64,000 bases of DNA from Adiantum capillus-veneris (lineage: Eukaryota > Streptophyta > Polypodiopsida > Polypodiales > Pteridaceae): positions 145,435,350-145,499,349 of the forward strand of contig CM043949.1 in assembly GCA_014529385.2 (NCBI GenBank). The letters are read 5' to 3'. Numbering within the stretch: the first letter of the stretch is position 1; the number at the start of each line of letters is the position of its first letter. Below are positions 24,747 to 38,165 of this stretch, piece by piece. Below the pieces are notes generated by a model. That model was not told the DNA's origin. It worked only from the letters and a program-made list of their open reading frames with translations, and searched no databases. The position numbers and the translations under genes are program-made.

Positions 24747-27700
24747 ATGGAACGGGCTTTTTATGCTCGAAGGCGTCCATTTCAACGAGGAAACCGTAGA
24801 GGTGGCCGTCGCGATAATATTTTCTCTCATCTCAAATTTCCTAATAAGCAATGTTCTTATTGCAACAGAAATGGCCATACTGAAGATGATTGTTGGGCAC
24901 ATCAATATGATGAAGAACACAATATTACCACAAAACAACCACGTTTATCTAGAGACTCTTCTTCTTCTTCTTGTGAATATTGTGGACGATCTGATCATCC
25001 CACTCATATGTGCTATAAGCGTCGATTCGACACAGATCGGAATAGAGCATATTCTACTGAACATCGAAACAACATTGTACCAGAAACAAGCTGCGTCCTA
25101 TGTTCAGTTGCTCCAGACAGAATACTTCATGTACGCGATGGATCACTTTTTATTGTCGATTCTGGTGCTATAGGAAATATGACATATCAGTCTAAGTGGC
25201 TCCATAACTATCATCCACTGCCATTTCAACGTGTTGTTTATCTTGCTGATGATACTACTTGTCAAGTAAAGGGTATTGGAGACTTATATCTTGGTACCTT
25301 ATCTTCTTCCACTCGAATTTTGCGAGAAGTATTACATGTACCAGATCTTCAACGTAATCTTCTTTCAGTTGCTAGACTTGTTGATCTTGGTCTGTTTGTT
25401 AGATTTGATCATACCAAATGCCAAATTGAGAAAGATGGACAGACTATAGCCACTGCTCCTCAAAATGGTAATTTGTTTGAACTCTCTCTCAACGATGCTG
25501 TAGCAAATGTTGTCACTGCTCCAGGTGATCATGATTGCAAAGTATGGCATCACCGTTTTGTTCATGCTGATTTCTCAAAACTCCTTGATCTTCAACGTCG
25601 TGATCTTGTTCATGGCATGGATCTTAAAGCCCATCCTCATAGGGGAATTTGTGAATTTTGTGCTCTTGGGAAACACAATCGCAAACCCTTTCCTCTTTCA
25701 AATACAACTCATTCTCATGACATATTGGATCTTGTTCATACTGATATATGTGGACCTCTACCTTCTTCGAGATCACAATATCGCTACTTCATTACTTTCA
25801 TTGATGATTTCTCAAGGTATACGACTATATTTCTACTTAGACAAAAATCTGAAGCCTTATCTATTTTCAAACAATTCCACAAGGCTGCGGAACTTCAAAC
25901 TGGTCGTCGCCTTAAGAAGCTTCGTAGTGACAATGGAGGCGAATATGTTTCTCGAGAGTTTGTGAGTTACTGTGCTGACAGTGGAATTCATCATGAACAT
26001 ACTATTCCATATTCGCCTCAACAGAACGGTGTTGCTGAACGAAAGAATCGCACTATTCTCAATGCTATCAGATGTATGATGATTCATTCTGGCTTATCTC
26101 GTGTTTTTTGGGCTGAAGCTACTTTGACAGTATTCAGAATCATCTTCCTTCTACTGCACCCTCTGGTAAGATACCCATCACAGCATGGACATGTGACATT
26201 CCTTCTGTATCTCATTTTCGAACCTTTGGATGTATTGCTTATATTCATGTTCCCAAAGAAACACGAACAAAGCTTGATGCTCGTGGTCTTAAAGTTATTT
26301 TTATTGGATATTCTGACACTTCCAAAGGCTACAAATTCTATGACCCTTCCTCCAAGAAAGTAATTGTGAATCGCGATGCTACTTTTAACGAACAGCTTAT
26401 GGGAGACTCATGGTCCATGGATGATTCTGATGATACTAAATCATTGCTTCAAGCTTTTCCATTTCTTTCAGAAGATGAAACTCTTCCTATAGAGCAACTT
26501 TCCTCTTCACAACCATCCATTCCGAATGTTGCCAATGATGATATTGATATTTTTGTTGATCTGCCTATTGATTTTGAACATGGCTCATGTCATGTTTATG
26601 ATGACGATATTGCTGATAATGCTTTTTCTACTTCCGAAGATCCCATTACTTATGATGAAGCTATCTCTTCACCACAAAAGGATCAATGGAAAGAGGCTAT
26701 GGAAGCAGAGTACGATTCTCTTATCTCTAAAGGTACATGGATACTAACTGAATTACCTCCTGGTCGTACAGCTATTAAATGTAAGTGGGTGTATAAGACA
26801 AAAGTAAAAGCAGATGGATCTTTTGACAAGTTCAAGGCGCGTTTAGTTGCAAAAGGTTACTCCCAAGTAGTTGGTGTTGAATATCAAGAGACTTTTTCAC
26901 CAGTTGTTTGCATTACAAGTGTTCGAGTTTTATTGGCATTTGCTATTCAATTTGATTTAGAAGCTCATCAAATGGATGTGCGAACTGCTTTTCTTAATGG
27001 TGACTTGCAAGAGGAAATTTATATGGAACAACCAGAAGGGTTTGTTATTCCAGGTAAAGAAGACCTTGTTGCTCAACTCCATAAGGCACTATATGGTCTC
27101 AAACAAGCTTCGCGAGCCTGCTATACAAAATTTGATCTTTTTCTCACCTCTAAAGGATTCATCTCTTGCTCGTCAGACCCCAACTTATACATAAAACGCC
27201 AAGGTAGCAGTTTTGTGATTCTTGCTCTTTATGTGGATGATACCATCCTTGTTTCCAATGATTTGGGATTTCTTCAGCAAGTGAAAAAGTTATTGTCTTC
27301 TGCATTTGATATGGTGGATCTTGGAGAGATTCACTCGTGTCTTGGCATTCAAATCCAACGGAACCGTACAAAAGGTATTTTATTCCTTCGACAGTCAAAG
27401 TTTATTGTAGATACTATTCAAAAATTTGGTATGGAATCTGCACATTGAGCCAACACACCTTGTCTTGCGAGCTCTACGAAGAACACTTCTGACAATGGCG
27501 GTCAACTTGTCACAAATCAACCTTATGCTAACTTGATTGGATGTCTTCAGTTTGTTGGCATGAACACTCGTCTTGATATTCTGTTTGCTGCTAATTATCT
27601 TGGACAACATCTTGCATGTCCTTCTCTTAAGCATTGGTCTGCTGCAAAGCATGTGTTGAAATACTTGAAAGGCACTACAGATTTTGGTTTAGTCTATCGA

Positions 27701-28219
27701 CGACAACTCACATCGGATTCTATGCAATCTCTTTCTCTTTTGGGTTACACAGATGCAGACTGGGCAAGCTCACATTTATCTATGTGATCTACTAGTGGAA
27801 ATTTCTTCTTTATAAATGGTTGTCTTGTTTCTTGGACTAGCAAGAAACAACGTTGTGTTGCAGTTTCTACGACTGAGTCAGAATATGTTGCGGCATCACT
27901 TGCAGCTCGTGAGTTGATTTGGCTTCGACAAATGCTGGTTGATATTGGTCACTCTCCTCTTTCTAGCACACCCTTGCGGTGTGACAACCAAAGTGCTATT
28001 AGTCTTGCAAAAGACTATGTTCAACATAATAAGTCAAAGCACATTGCTGTCCATTATCATTATGTTAGGTGTGAAGTACACAAAGGAACCATTATGGTTG
28101 AACACTGTCCAAGTGACCAGATGATTGCAGAAATTTTGACCAAAGGCCTCAACGAGTCACGTTTCATCTTCTTGCGCTCGGAGCTTGGAGTTGCTTCGAC
28201 CTCACTCTTTCTAGATTAG
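24747..28219 (+). pseudogene. Element C pol: knuckles, protease, integrase, RT, RNase H
   Basis: In order: two zinc knuckles (CSYCNRNGHTEDDC and CEYCGRSDHPTHMC); protease box VDSGAIGNM; integrase with WHHRFVH and CEFC zinc ligands and the catalytic residues in HTDICGP, RSDNGGEY and PQQNGVAERKNR. Near 26130 the frame shifts by one base. The second frame carries RT (KCKWVYKTK, MDVRTAFLNGDL, LYVDDTILV) and RNase H (GYTDADWA, STTESEYVA, CDNQSAISLAKD), ending at 28219. TGA stops at 27446-27448 and 27785-27787 interrupt this frame. All domains are present, so decay is by point lesions rather than deletion. Confidence 0.92.
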
Positions 28220-28467
28220 CTTCTTTGCTATTGTAATAGCTTTGTACATATGACATTGTAATCTTTTAGGTACCATGCACTATGCACACTCCACATTTGC
28301 ACATTGTGATCTCTAAGTCACTTGAATATTTGTACATAGATGCACAATTCACTTTCACATCATCATCGCTGGTTCATATTTTCACATTGTATAGGGGCTT
28401 GGGTTTTTCCCTTAAACTCCCCAAGGGTTTTTTCATCCAAAGCTAGAGACCTTTGTTTGAGTGGGGG

Positions 28468-28610
28468 TGTTGGAGCTATATATGGCTCACTCTACTCAAC
28501 TTGGTCTCACCTATATATGTGTATCTTGTCCTCAATATGAATCAGTCTTTGGGAGCGTATATGGTGTGTCTCTTGTCTCGTCTCTCTCTCTTTCTCTCTA
28601 CATCTCAACA
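28468..28610 (+). repeat. Element C 3' LTR
   Basis: 143 bp, one base different from the 5' copy, preceded by the GAGTGGGGG polypurine tract and followed by ATGCC. Confidence 0.95.
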
Positions 28611-28615
28611 ATGCC

Positions 28616-29290
28616 GACAGAAAGTTGCCCTTCCTCTTCTCATATTAGGAAAAAAAATTGTGTATTAGTATTGTTTTCAGTGGCTTTTGGGGTTCCTTCC
28701 CACGTTGATGAGAAACTATCTTTATGGCCTTCTTTTCTAGACGCCAACACTCGGTTGAGCCAACTACCCCTCGACAGGACTAATGTTGTTGTATGTCGCT
28801 GTCCATTGACTCCTCAAATAACCGCACAGTGTTCTATGTGAAGGCTCCTACCAATTTTGAAGAGATTTAAGATGTTTTAATATATATATATAAATTCTTC
28901 TTCTTCTTCTTCTGGCACTAGGCAAATTCTATGACCTAATTAAGAGTTCTTCTTAATCATATGTAACCGCACACGCATTCTATCATTACAAGTAATCTCA
29001 ACATTGATCGTGCTTATGAACATATGTATATCTATCTATATACTAACACTATGTAGACTTTGCTCACGGTATGAAATTATAATTTCTACTATCCTAATTA
29101 GGTCTCTTTCACTAATTATCAAGTGAGGAAGGATTTGCGGTAAGTCATTCAAAGGAGGATGCAGAAATTAAATAAAATAGAAAAATTGGATAAAGGCACT
29201 TATCTTTGGTGCATAATCGCATAGATATTTGCATTCGAATGCCAATTTTGGGATCTCCTTGATTAATCCATACCAAGAACGTAGCTCTGG
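28616..29290. other. Unrelated filler inside element B (right of C)
   Basis: AT-rich and non-coding, with a short TTC run near 28893. It continues the DNA that was present at 23349 before C inserted. No retroelement domain is seen. Confidence 0.5.
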
Positions 29291-29804
<514 letters not shown>

Positions 29805-31170
29805 TAGGCCTAGCTCGATCTATTCTTTTCCACCTGTCAGCTGCAATAAATAATAATATCAATTCTATAACAACATTGATTACATTTTTAGAGACATTTG
29901 ATACATAAATCATGTAAAGTCCTCCAGACTTTACTCCATGTGCTACTGTCATAGAACCCTTGGATATCTTCCACATGTTCTGTCCAAAAGTGGTGACGTA
30001 GCCAACATCATCAAGTAAACCTGTGCTGATCAAGCTCTTTGTAATTGCGGGAACATGTCTCACATTCTTCAGCTTGAAAGAAGAGCCATTCTGAAACTTC
30101 AATTGAACATCTCCAACACCTAAGATCTCACATGTCTGCCCATTGCCTAGCCGAACATGATCTTTAGTGGTCACATAAGAGGTAAACCACTCCTTGTTTG
30201 GAGACACATGAAGTGATGCCCTTGAGTCTATAATCCATTCACTCAGTGCATTTCCATCAGATGCTGTAAGAAGAGCTGAGTCCATTGTATTCTTCAAGAA
30301 GTAGATGTCTCCTGACACTAGACTGTCATCCTCTGCAACAGTGTTTGTCACATTTATTTTTTGAATCTTCACTGAGGACGTGTTCTTCTCACCATGGTCT
30401 TCAGCTTTCTCTTTGCCTTTTTCTGCTTTCCATTCTCTGCAGTCTATTTTCATGTGACCCTTCTTGCCACAATGGTAGCATTCTATGTCACTCTTACCTT
30501 TAGCACTGCGGGACTTGCTACAAGATTGATTCCTCTTTCCACCTTTGTACTTTTCTTTGGTACTTCCCCTGACAACTAAGGCTGTTCCTTTTCCTTTGTC
30601 CATTGTCTTTCGGTTGGTTTCTTCAGTAAGCAGACTGCCTTCTACATCTGCTATGGTCAAACCATCTGGAGGTGCAGAATTACTCAGAGCTATGCGAAAA
30701 GTGTCCCAACTTTCCGGCAATGTGATCAACAGGAACATAGCTCTAACAGGTTCATCAAACTTGACACCTTGAGCTGACAACTGACTATAGATGGTGTTGA
30801 ATTCATTCAGATGATTGGACATAGGTGTCCCTTCTTTCATCTTCAAGTCAACAAGCTTCTTAAGCCAGTATACCTATGAAGCTGCACTCTGCTTCTCATA
30901 AAGATCACTCAGCTTTGTCCATGCTTCATAAGCCGACATCTCATCTGCTACATTGAAGTAAACGCTTTCTGCCAAAGTCAGCATAATGGTAGAAAGTGTC
31001 AATTCATCCATTTCACTCCATTCATCTTCGTCTATATCTTGTGGTTTTATCCCCTTGAGCTTTATAGGTTTTACCTGCTTCTTTTGTACCAATACGTGCC
31101 AAATCTGCTTCTTCCACAATGGGAAATTGGTTCCATCCAGCTTCTTGATATTGTAAAGAGAAGTGTCCTA
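29805..31170 (-). pseudogene. Element B gag and protease
   Basis: Reads from about 31170: KKLDGTNFPLWKKQIW (gag N-terminus), LTLAESVYFNVADEMSAYEAW, then a TAG at 30874-30876. The frame continues SNHLNEFNTIYSQLSAQGV, LPESWDTFRIAL, the zinc knuckle CYHCGKKGHMKIDC, and a protease box WIIDSRASLH. Functional copia proteases have DSGAS here, so glycine is replaced by arginine. It continues LGNGQTCEILGVGDV and VRHVPAITKSLISTG. It ends about where integrase should begin, near 29830. Gag would package RNA and protease would cleave the polyprotein. This copy is inactive. Confidence 0.88.
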
Positions 31171-32063
31171 TGATCCAGCTATAGCTACGCTTCACAGTAG
31201 TTTACTTTCCTGGGAAAAATTCGGCAGAGTTTCCCCTGTAAACTGACCTCTGAACCAATATCAACCTGTTAAATGAACTAAGAAAGCTTCAGATTCTGCA
31301 GAAATTTCAGCAAGGTCTCCTTTGTAAAATGGCTATGGTGTACTCAAAAACAGACCAAAAACAACTCAAAAAACCATTGTCTCTCTAGCACTATAAGCTG
31401 TGGGTAAACCTGTCATGCACCTGTACTGTCTCTCACTATCCTGTAAGCATAGACTGTGACAATGCCTCAACGGCACTAAAGCAAAGATGCAATCCCAACT
31501 GTCTAACTCACATTCAATACATCCTAGCTGCCTATCTAAGGGTGCTCGAGGGATCGCTCCAAGACCTGTATCACCGAAAGGATCTCAACATTCGAGAATC
31601 CCCAAGCTCAATAAAACCTCACTCGACCCTCAACAAAGGCTGCAGTAAATCTGACAGTACATAGACTTTCCACAAAGTCATACATCCACAAATTTCCCAC
31701 TATATGCTGTAACCGCTGCGGCAGTTGTTTGTTGCGTGACTCACAGCCAACAAACCCTCAACAAACATACATCATCTCTGACAATACATCCCATGTGGAA
31801 GTACCTGCAATGTCAGGATGAAATCTAGAATATCAAGCAGCAAACACAAGCTACCTGATGAACTAGTGGATGTCGCCTACAGTCTGTGTGTAGGTGCGTC
31901 CGTGTCGTATGTGACACACCTCCAAGAACTGTGAGCCGTCCAAGAACTTCCCACGGGATTTGGGGCCGTGTCTTTGCCTGTCGAATCTCACTCCAATCTG
32001 AGCAGGTGACTCTGGCTACCTACAAATGCTGCCGCGAGCCTCGATCTGAGCTCTGATACCAGT
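31171..32063 (-). other. Element B leader and primer-binding site
   Basis: Untranslated leader between the 5' LTR (starting at 32064) and gag. TGGTATCAGAGC is read on the minus strand from 32061 to 32050, two bases from the LTR end. No other feature seen. Confidence 0.75.
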
Positions 32064-32256
32064 TGAAGGAGTACGAGCGGAAGTGCGACGTGAGAGAGAG
32101 TGCGAGAAGAAGAGCACGACGATATGGTGAACTTGCTCTACTGTAAATGTGTAGAGCATAGTGCGTTCTTATTAGGTTTTAACAAAAGAATATGTGTACA
32201 TACCTGGCGGCCCGCCCACTTACCTGGGCGACCACATTGGGCTTTATACCCCAACA
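32064..32256 (-). repeat. Element B 5' LTR
   Basis: 193 bp, TGAAGGA...CCCCAACA, followed by AATAA (32257-32261), the right-hand target duplication. It differs from the left LTR at about 8 positions. Confidence 0.93.
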
Positions 32257-32261
32257 AATAA

Positions 32262-33517
32262 AATGGCATCACAGTCAGCAATATGTTGAGCAACAAAATG
32301 TCGGCACCCCCTATGATCTTTTACTTCATCTTTTGAGCCTTCCTCACAGCCCTTAATCGGTAGATCATCAATGAAAGGCATAGTAACATGTGGGATAAAG
32401 TCCCTTCATACCTTATTCATGCCGTTCATCATATGAGCTACAGAATTAGTAGCACCCTGTGGCAGAGTGCACATCCTTACCAATCCGAGAGGTGTACGCA
32501 TCGTAGTAAGATCCCTGCTCTCCAAAGCTAACTAAAATTGATCATACCCAGAATAAAGATCACCCATAGAGTAAATTGACCTACCTGCAAAAGCCTTGGC
32601 AAATTCATCCACAATTGGGCCGGTACCCACATTGCGGATTGTTACCTTGTTAACAGGCTGCATATCCTGTATAAACCTTAAAGTACCATTTTTCTTCGGA
32701 ACAGTGAACCATCGGTTAGAGTATGGCGCACATGATGGTTCTAAGATTCCCATTTGTATCTTCTCATTAAGGAAATTGATAAGCTTTGGCAAGTGAGCTT
32801 TAGGAACTGGAATAGGACGTAAGCTCCATGGCATGTGAGGAACAATAAATATAACCATAGGTGCTATAACACCTGGATCCACAAACCCAATCTCACTTGG
32901 CTCAAAGGCAAAAGCTTTACCATGTTTTTTGAGCATACCTTGAAAACACTTGATTTCCTCTTCGTTGAGAAAACCATCTTCTCCCACCTTAAGCTGTTGC
33001 AATGTCTCTTTAGTGAATTTGTGCCCAATGTTCTTAGGATTTCTGAGCATAGGCTGTCGAGAAGCTTCTTTAATTACTTCATCACTTCCCTCTGGTAGAG
33101 GTGTAGCCACAGGTCTCGCTTTCTTTGCAACTGTCTTGTACTTCGTCTCTACCTGTGCTTCAACTTCTTTATCCAAGTCATCCTCAATATGCATAAGTGC
33201 CTCGTATATGTCCATTGAGTGCACTTTAACAACTTCAGTTCCACTTTCTAACCTGTTCTGCTTGATATCCTCAAGCTCTGACATAGTATCAACATAAGAG
33301 ATCTCTTCGAAGATTCCTGATATCACATCATCTGGTTCTAGCACATCACATCCCTGCAAGTCACTTTGAATGCTTGAAACATATTGTTTCTCCCACTTAG
33401 TTAAATCATTAAATTTCCTGTAAGATACTGAACCCTCAGATGTCAACCCTAGAAATCCTGAAGAGAAGGTTTCTCTTTGCGAGAACTTCTCCTCACTTGC
33501 ACCACCATAGTCCCGCT
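32262..33517 (-). pseudogene. Element A reverse transcriptase
   Basis: The minus-strand frame from about 33510 reads GASEEKFSQRETFSSGFLG and an acidic linker. The RT follows: PWSLRPIPVPKAHLPKL, PYSNRWFTVPKKNGTLRF, QDMQPVNKVT, MGDLYSGYDQF, then a TAG (32532-32534) where the relative E has glutamine. Downstream the frame continues LALESRDLTTMRTPLG and the catalytic box FIDD in MPFIDDLPIKG, until element B interrupts at 32261. A frame change near 33520 separates it from the protease ORF. Confidence 0.88.
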
Positions 33518-34990
33518 TTATAGTGGCACCCCAAGAAAATCCGGAGCAAATCTTTGTTCTTTAAACTCCTTACGTATCTTTGGCATTGGACGATCACGTA
33601 AACTGTCTTTGTTTCTAACATGATCAACACACATACTTAATAATTGAACCGCTTTCTTACCATCCCGGCTTCGAACCCTGGCATAGGCTGAGCCATCATC
33701 CAGCACCTTAGTTTCCATCCGCACAGTCGTAATGTAGGGTTGTCCTAGAATCAACGGGTAGGAGGAATGCTCTTTCTCATCACAGACATCCCCAATAGTT
33801 ACCTTAACATTTGCGCATGCACCGTAAAGATCTCCAGGAAGCATGTTGGCAGCTCGAATTCGCCACCCGTGATACACATCAATAGCCCACTTCCCCTTTT
33901 GGTGCAGATTCTTTGCCATGAGATTGATTTCTGAACCATGGTCTATGAGGGCTAAGACCGGCTCCTCAATGTCGCCAAGCTTTACCACTGTTTCTGTCGT
34001 GGCTCTTGCCCAATGAGTCCTCGAAAAGTGACTCTTGGGTATAACTTCTTCATCTTCACTGTCATTAAAATGCATGTTTCTTACCTCAGGTATAATCGGG
34101 CTGGGAACCACCACAGGCTTTGGCTCTTCTTCTTCAAGATCTGCTAGGTACTCTTCATAGTCTTCCAAAATTGCTTCAATGTGACGAACCACTTGGCTTT
34201 TAACTGGATCTGAATCTTGATCACTGGGTACTTGCCACTTTCTTTTTATAATGTCGATGATCTCTTCATGGAACTTGCGCTTAGCGATTCCAAGAATATC
34301 CCCCAAGGTGAGCTCCACTTTACTATTTAGGATACGTTCTTCAAAAACTTTCTTCAAATCTGTAGCCAGTTCAATATCAGACTTGAGTTTATACGAGCGC
34401 CCTTTAGGCTTACCTTGCTTCTTATCCTTCGGAGCCTCTTCCATAACCACCTCCAGAGTAGGTTTAGGAGCTGGACCTTCTTGTTTCTTATTGCTGGATC
34501 TCGTCTGCCTTTTTGACGTCCCAGCCACCTCTTCATCTCTTTTCCGCTTCTCTTCGACCATAGCTTCATTGGCTTGAGCTTTAGCAATATAAGCATATAC
34601 TGAAAGAGAATCCAGTGGATTGGTCCACCCAGTAGTTTCTCGAATTAACTTACCCACCTGGCGTAACTTCCCATATGTTACCTTACCTGCTTCTACTATC
34701 TTCAAAGCATATGGCCACAACTGGCCCTTTGTACCTATACCATCATCATCTTCCTTACCACAAACTTGCAGCCCATATGTAGCTGCTTCCACAAGGGCAA
34801 CATTATGTTGTATTTCCTCCACTATCTTCTTCATTCTGCCTCTGCCAAAGTTTAAGCGGATCAGTACTAGCTCCCTTGTCGCCCTGAGATGAATCTTCTT
34901 GTCTTTCCAAAAAACCACATCCTTCTTATAAGCTTCATCAAACTCATGACACTCTCTCACAAACCTGTGGTCTTCACTATCGCACCACAT
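33518..34990 (-). pseudogene. Element A gag C-terminus and aspartic protease
   Basis: A 490-codon open frame. It begins in a knuckle-like CMWCDSEDHRFVREC (CX2CX4HX5C, one residue longer than usual). A long charged region follows (KKIVEEIQHNVALVEAATYG, then lysine/glutamate-rich segments with KRQTRSSNKKQEG). Next is a retropepsin-like segment: VLALIDHGSEINLM, then WRIRAANMLPGDLYGACANV and YPLILGQPYITTV. The active-site triplet is DHG rather than DSG or DTG. The frame ends DFLGVPL just before the RT. Protease would process the polyprotein. This is the best-preserved reading frame of element A. Confidence 0.82.
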
Positions 34991-35880
34991 GCATCGATCC
35001 CAATTTTTACGTGGTGGCTGTTTTGCTGCTTAGGTTCAGAAGTAGACACCTTTGCAGCTAACCCTTCAAATTTAACAGTTTTAAAATTCAAATTTAGTTC
35101 TTGAATACCTTTAATGAGATCATCAAGAACAGGCCCCTCCACTTTGGGTAATGTAGAGGGCGGCTTCTCTTTAAGCTCTTCTTCATCATCATCTAGTACC
35201 TCGATCACGATTTGCTTATCAGCCCGCTTCTATCGTTTTACGATCATGTTCACCGCTTCAAATACTATTTTCCAATCTGATGTCAATCCCAATTCTCCCG
35301 CCGGATCCTCCAATAATTGCACCAAATTCTTTTGTAGTCGCAAATCAGCAGCTTGAATAAACAATTCCACCCTTTGATCCTTCAAGGAACGTTGTTCTGC
35401 TGACGATAACTGATCAAACTTCTTTTCAAACTCTCGCAACAGTTCTCATACAGATAAATTTTTACCCTTCTTCTACACCCACTTCGTAAAACTCTGTCTG
35501 GTCACCCGTTGAGAATCCTCCAAAAAATATTCCTCTTGCAGCGCCTTCTTAAAATCCTGCCAGTTCGGCCCTTGAGCCACTTGAATTTCTTTAATCCGGG
35601 CCCTAAGTTCTGGCACTGCAATCAGATGAAATCCTTCCACTGAATCCTGGTCTTCAATACCATTATCTTCCATAGACTGCTCATACAAATTGCAAAATTT
35701 TGAAATATCTCGGCCCTGAAACCGTTGCAGCTTTTCCGTAACATTTTGAAGAGCTTTACGAATCCGCTCTTGCAAATTATGTTGCTGTTGGGCAGCCTGT
35801 TGCTGTTGCATGTATGCTGCAAACTGCTGCATCATCTGCTGCATGGCTGCTTCTTGTGGTGTAGACATATGCTTCAACAA
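34957..35880 (-). pseudogene. Element A gag N-terminus
   Basis: Three pieces share one minus-strand frame: 35473-35880, 35230-35439 and 34957-35208. They are separated by stops, and a frame change near 34985 leads into the next ORF. The first piece starts STPQEAAMQQMMQQFAAYMQQQQ (low-complexity glutamine/methionine), then LQRFQGRDISKFCNLYEQSM and GPNWQDFKKALQEEYF, typical of Ty3/gypsy gag. The others are helical and acidic (EFEKKFDQLSSAEQRSLKD; VLDDDEEELKEKPPS). The protein would coat the element RNA. Confidence 0.8.
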
Positions 35881-35898
35881 TTTTTCCCACCCCGACTC

Positions 35899-35921
35899 GG
35901 TTTCGCGTCGGGTTCACCAGG
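35899..35921 (-). other. Primer-binding site of element A
   Basis: Minus strand: the LTR end CGACA, two bases, then TGGTGAACCCGACGCGAAAC. It starts TGG like a tRNA-complementary site but is not the initiator-Met type used by the copia elements here. I cannot name the tRNA with confidence. Confidence 0.75.
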
Positions 35922-36612
35922 TGTCGGGGGATACGTGTTCGAAACTTGAGCCAGGTCAGCACCGGGCTGCTGGCTGTGGAAAAATTGAGTGAAAAATTAT
36001 CGCACCGCACAATACAACAGCAATTAATTACTCGATAATACTGTTGACGCACAAAAATTGCTTGAAAATTGGTAACACTGACGAAACTGGTACGCAATCG
36101 AGAAGAAGCGTCGTTAACGACACCATTAAATAATGCTAATGAAAATTAAGGAGCTTAAACTCCCATTACAGATCACTCCGGGCCCTTAACGGCTCCGTAA
36201 TCCATCAAAAAGAGATAATTAGGCTAATTTGCCTGCTGAGGAGAAAAATCCTATTGTGTCGATTCTATCTGTTGAATGTCTTCAATCAATGTCTATGCCG
36301 AAAGTATTTCTTCTCCTATGACTGCTTACAAGCCTTGATGATATCTCCTTGCCTAAGCCGATGAGGAATAATCTCCTTGGTGCCTTGGTTCAAAGCCTTT
36401 GCTTGAGCCTTGCCGAGGTCGATAGAGAGAGAGCTCGCCTTTGCTTGGTTTGGATTGTCGAGCAAGAGAGAGAGTTTTCCCATTGCTTTGGTTGGATTGG
36501 AGATCAATAGAGAGTGTCTTCCCCTTGCTCATGCATGAGAGAGATAACCTCTTTCTTTCCTCCCTTGCTCGTCCGAGAACGAGAGAGAGGATGTGGCTTC
36601 TTTACCTGTTCA

Positions 36613-36665
<53 letters not shown>

Positions 36666-38165
36666 GTCTTGATTTTCTTGCTTAAGAATCTCCCCTTCTT
36701 CCTCCCTTGCTTAAGCACGAGAGAGAGCGTGGCTTGCTTCTCTGAGAGCATGCGAGAGAGCGAGCCTCCTTGAGCCTCGAGAGTTTTTGAGAGGTAGAGC
36801 CCTGCTTCCTTCGATGGAGAGCACCCTCTTCCTCTTTCTCCTTCCCACGTACATGCAAAAGTAACCCCTTTCATGCAAAAAAAAATCACTTTTTATAGCT
36901 CTTCCACCCCCTTGCAGTAGTGCCGGGCGCTATCGACGTGGCGCGGGAAACGCTTTGATGACATGGCAGTTCGGAGTTTCGGCTAGCATGAAAATGCACG
37001 CAGCTGGTACCGAACATGGCGCCGCGACCTCTTGAGCATTTTTTGTCATTGCTGTGGGGGCGTCTGAGGCCCGAGCTGGCCAGCGCGATGGCATTCCCTC
37101 CTCCCTACGCCTCTCCACACTGCTGAACGCCCTTCTTATTGTTTTTCACACCTACTCACCTTAGCGCTCCTAGTGGGCGGCCCTTTGCTCATTGGGCGGG
37201 TGGCCTCCAACCATACCCACTTGGGTTTAATGTGGGTGGCCCTTGGCCCTTTTTGGGAACCACATTTTGCATACATGCTGACCTAGGTATTGCCAAGCAT
37301 TGGGCGGCCACATTGGGCGGGCAGCCAGCTTGCCTTCTCAGGTGGCCGACTTAATCGCTTGGGCGGGCAATCATTGACCAGTTGATTGTCTTGGGCGGCC
37401 ATTGGGAGGCCCTATGAAGGGCATCACATTTGTCATGCATATCGGCACTGCCTTGTTGGTTATATCCCGCAATCAATGCATTCCGAGAGGTCACATTCGA
37501 ACATGAAGCTCTTCTAGCACTTTTTATACTTAATGAGACGTACACCACATTTGATGTACATGTAGTTGCTATCAATTTTGGACAATATTCTCCTCGAGTC
37601 ACTTACTTTGCTGCACTCCAAATCCCGAGCGAGCGCCAAAATCTCCCAAATGGCACACCGACTAAGCAGATCAAACTAGTACGGAGCCGGCCCCGACGAA
37701 TCTTTAAAGGCTAATATCTTGGCAACCGGAACTCCGATCACTGATCTGAAAAGACCGACGGGCTCTAGAAATTGAGCACTTCAGGCCCGTGCATTCCTTT
37801 CAATTATGTCACATCAGCTACAGTTGCCCAATCCGGTACGGATCTGCAATCGACTTAAACTTCAAAGTGCCATAACTTCTTCACCGTGGCTCCAATCGAC
37901 GAGCCGTAAAGATAGGCTGGTAGAGCATTTCAAGCACTACAGTTCTAGATCATAATCTCTCATCTATGGTCACTGCAAGCATACTCATTTTTTGGCATCA
38001 TTGAGGCATCTATTGGCCCTTCGAAGCCGCATCTGGCTTACATTAATCATTAAGCTTGGCTTGTTATCAAGCCCTCATACTGCTCACTTAATGTGTAGGC
38101 TTCAAAGAAGCTTAGCTTGCATTTCTCTACTCTTTTTCTCATCATGGCAGCGGAGCTGCACGACA
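35922..38165 (-). repeat. Element A 5' LTR (right copy)
   Basis: 2244 bp, TGTCGGGGGATACG...GCTGCACGACA, with a (GA)n tract at about 36616-36661. It lacks the 153 bp duplication of the left copy. CCGT follows it, matching the left flank. Confidence 0.92.

Larger units (their letters stand above)
23350..28610 (+). mobile_element. Ty1/copia element C, innermost and youngest
   Basis: Identical-length 143 bp LTRs (23350-23492 and 28468-28610) start TGTTGGAGC and end CATCTCAACA. They differ at one base (ATATATTTG versus ATATATGTG). Perfect target duplications ATGCC sit at 23345-23349 and 28611-28615. The primer site TGGTATCAGAGC directly follows the left LTR (23493) and a polypurine tract GAGTGGGGG precedes the right one. 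Gag and pol occupy 24038-28219 on the plus strand but carry several stops and frameshifts. The near-identical LTRs mean a recent insertion, so this copy was probably moved by proteins from another element. Confidence 0.96.
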
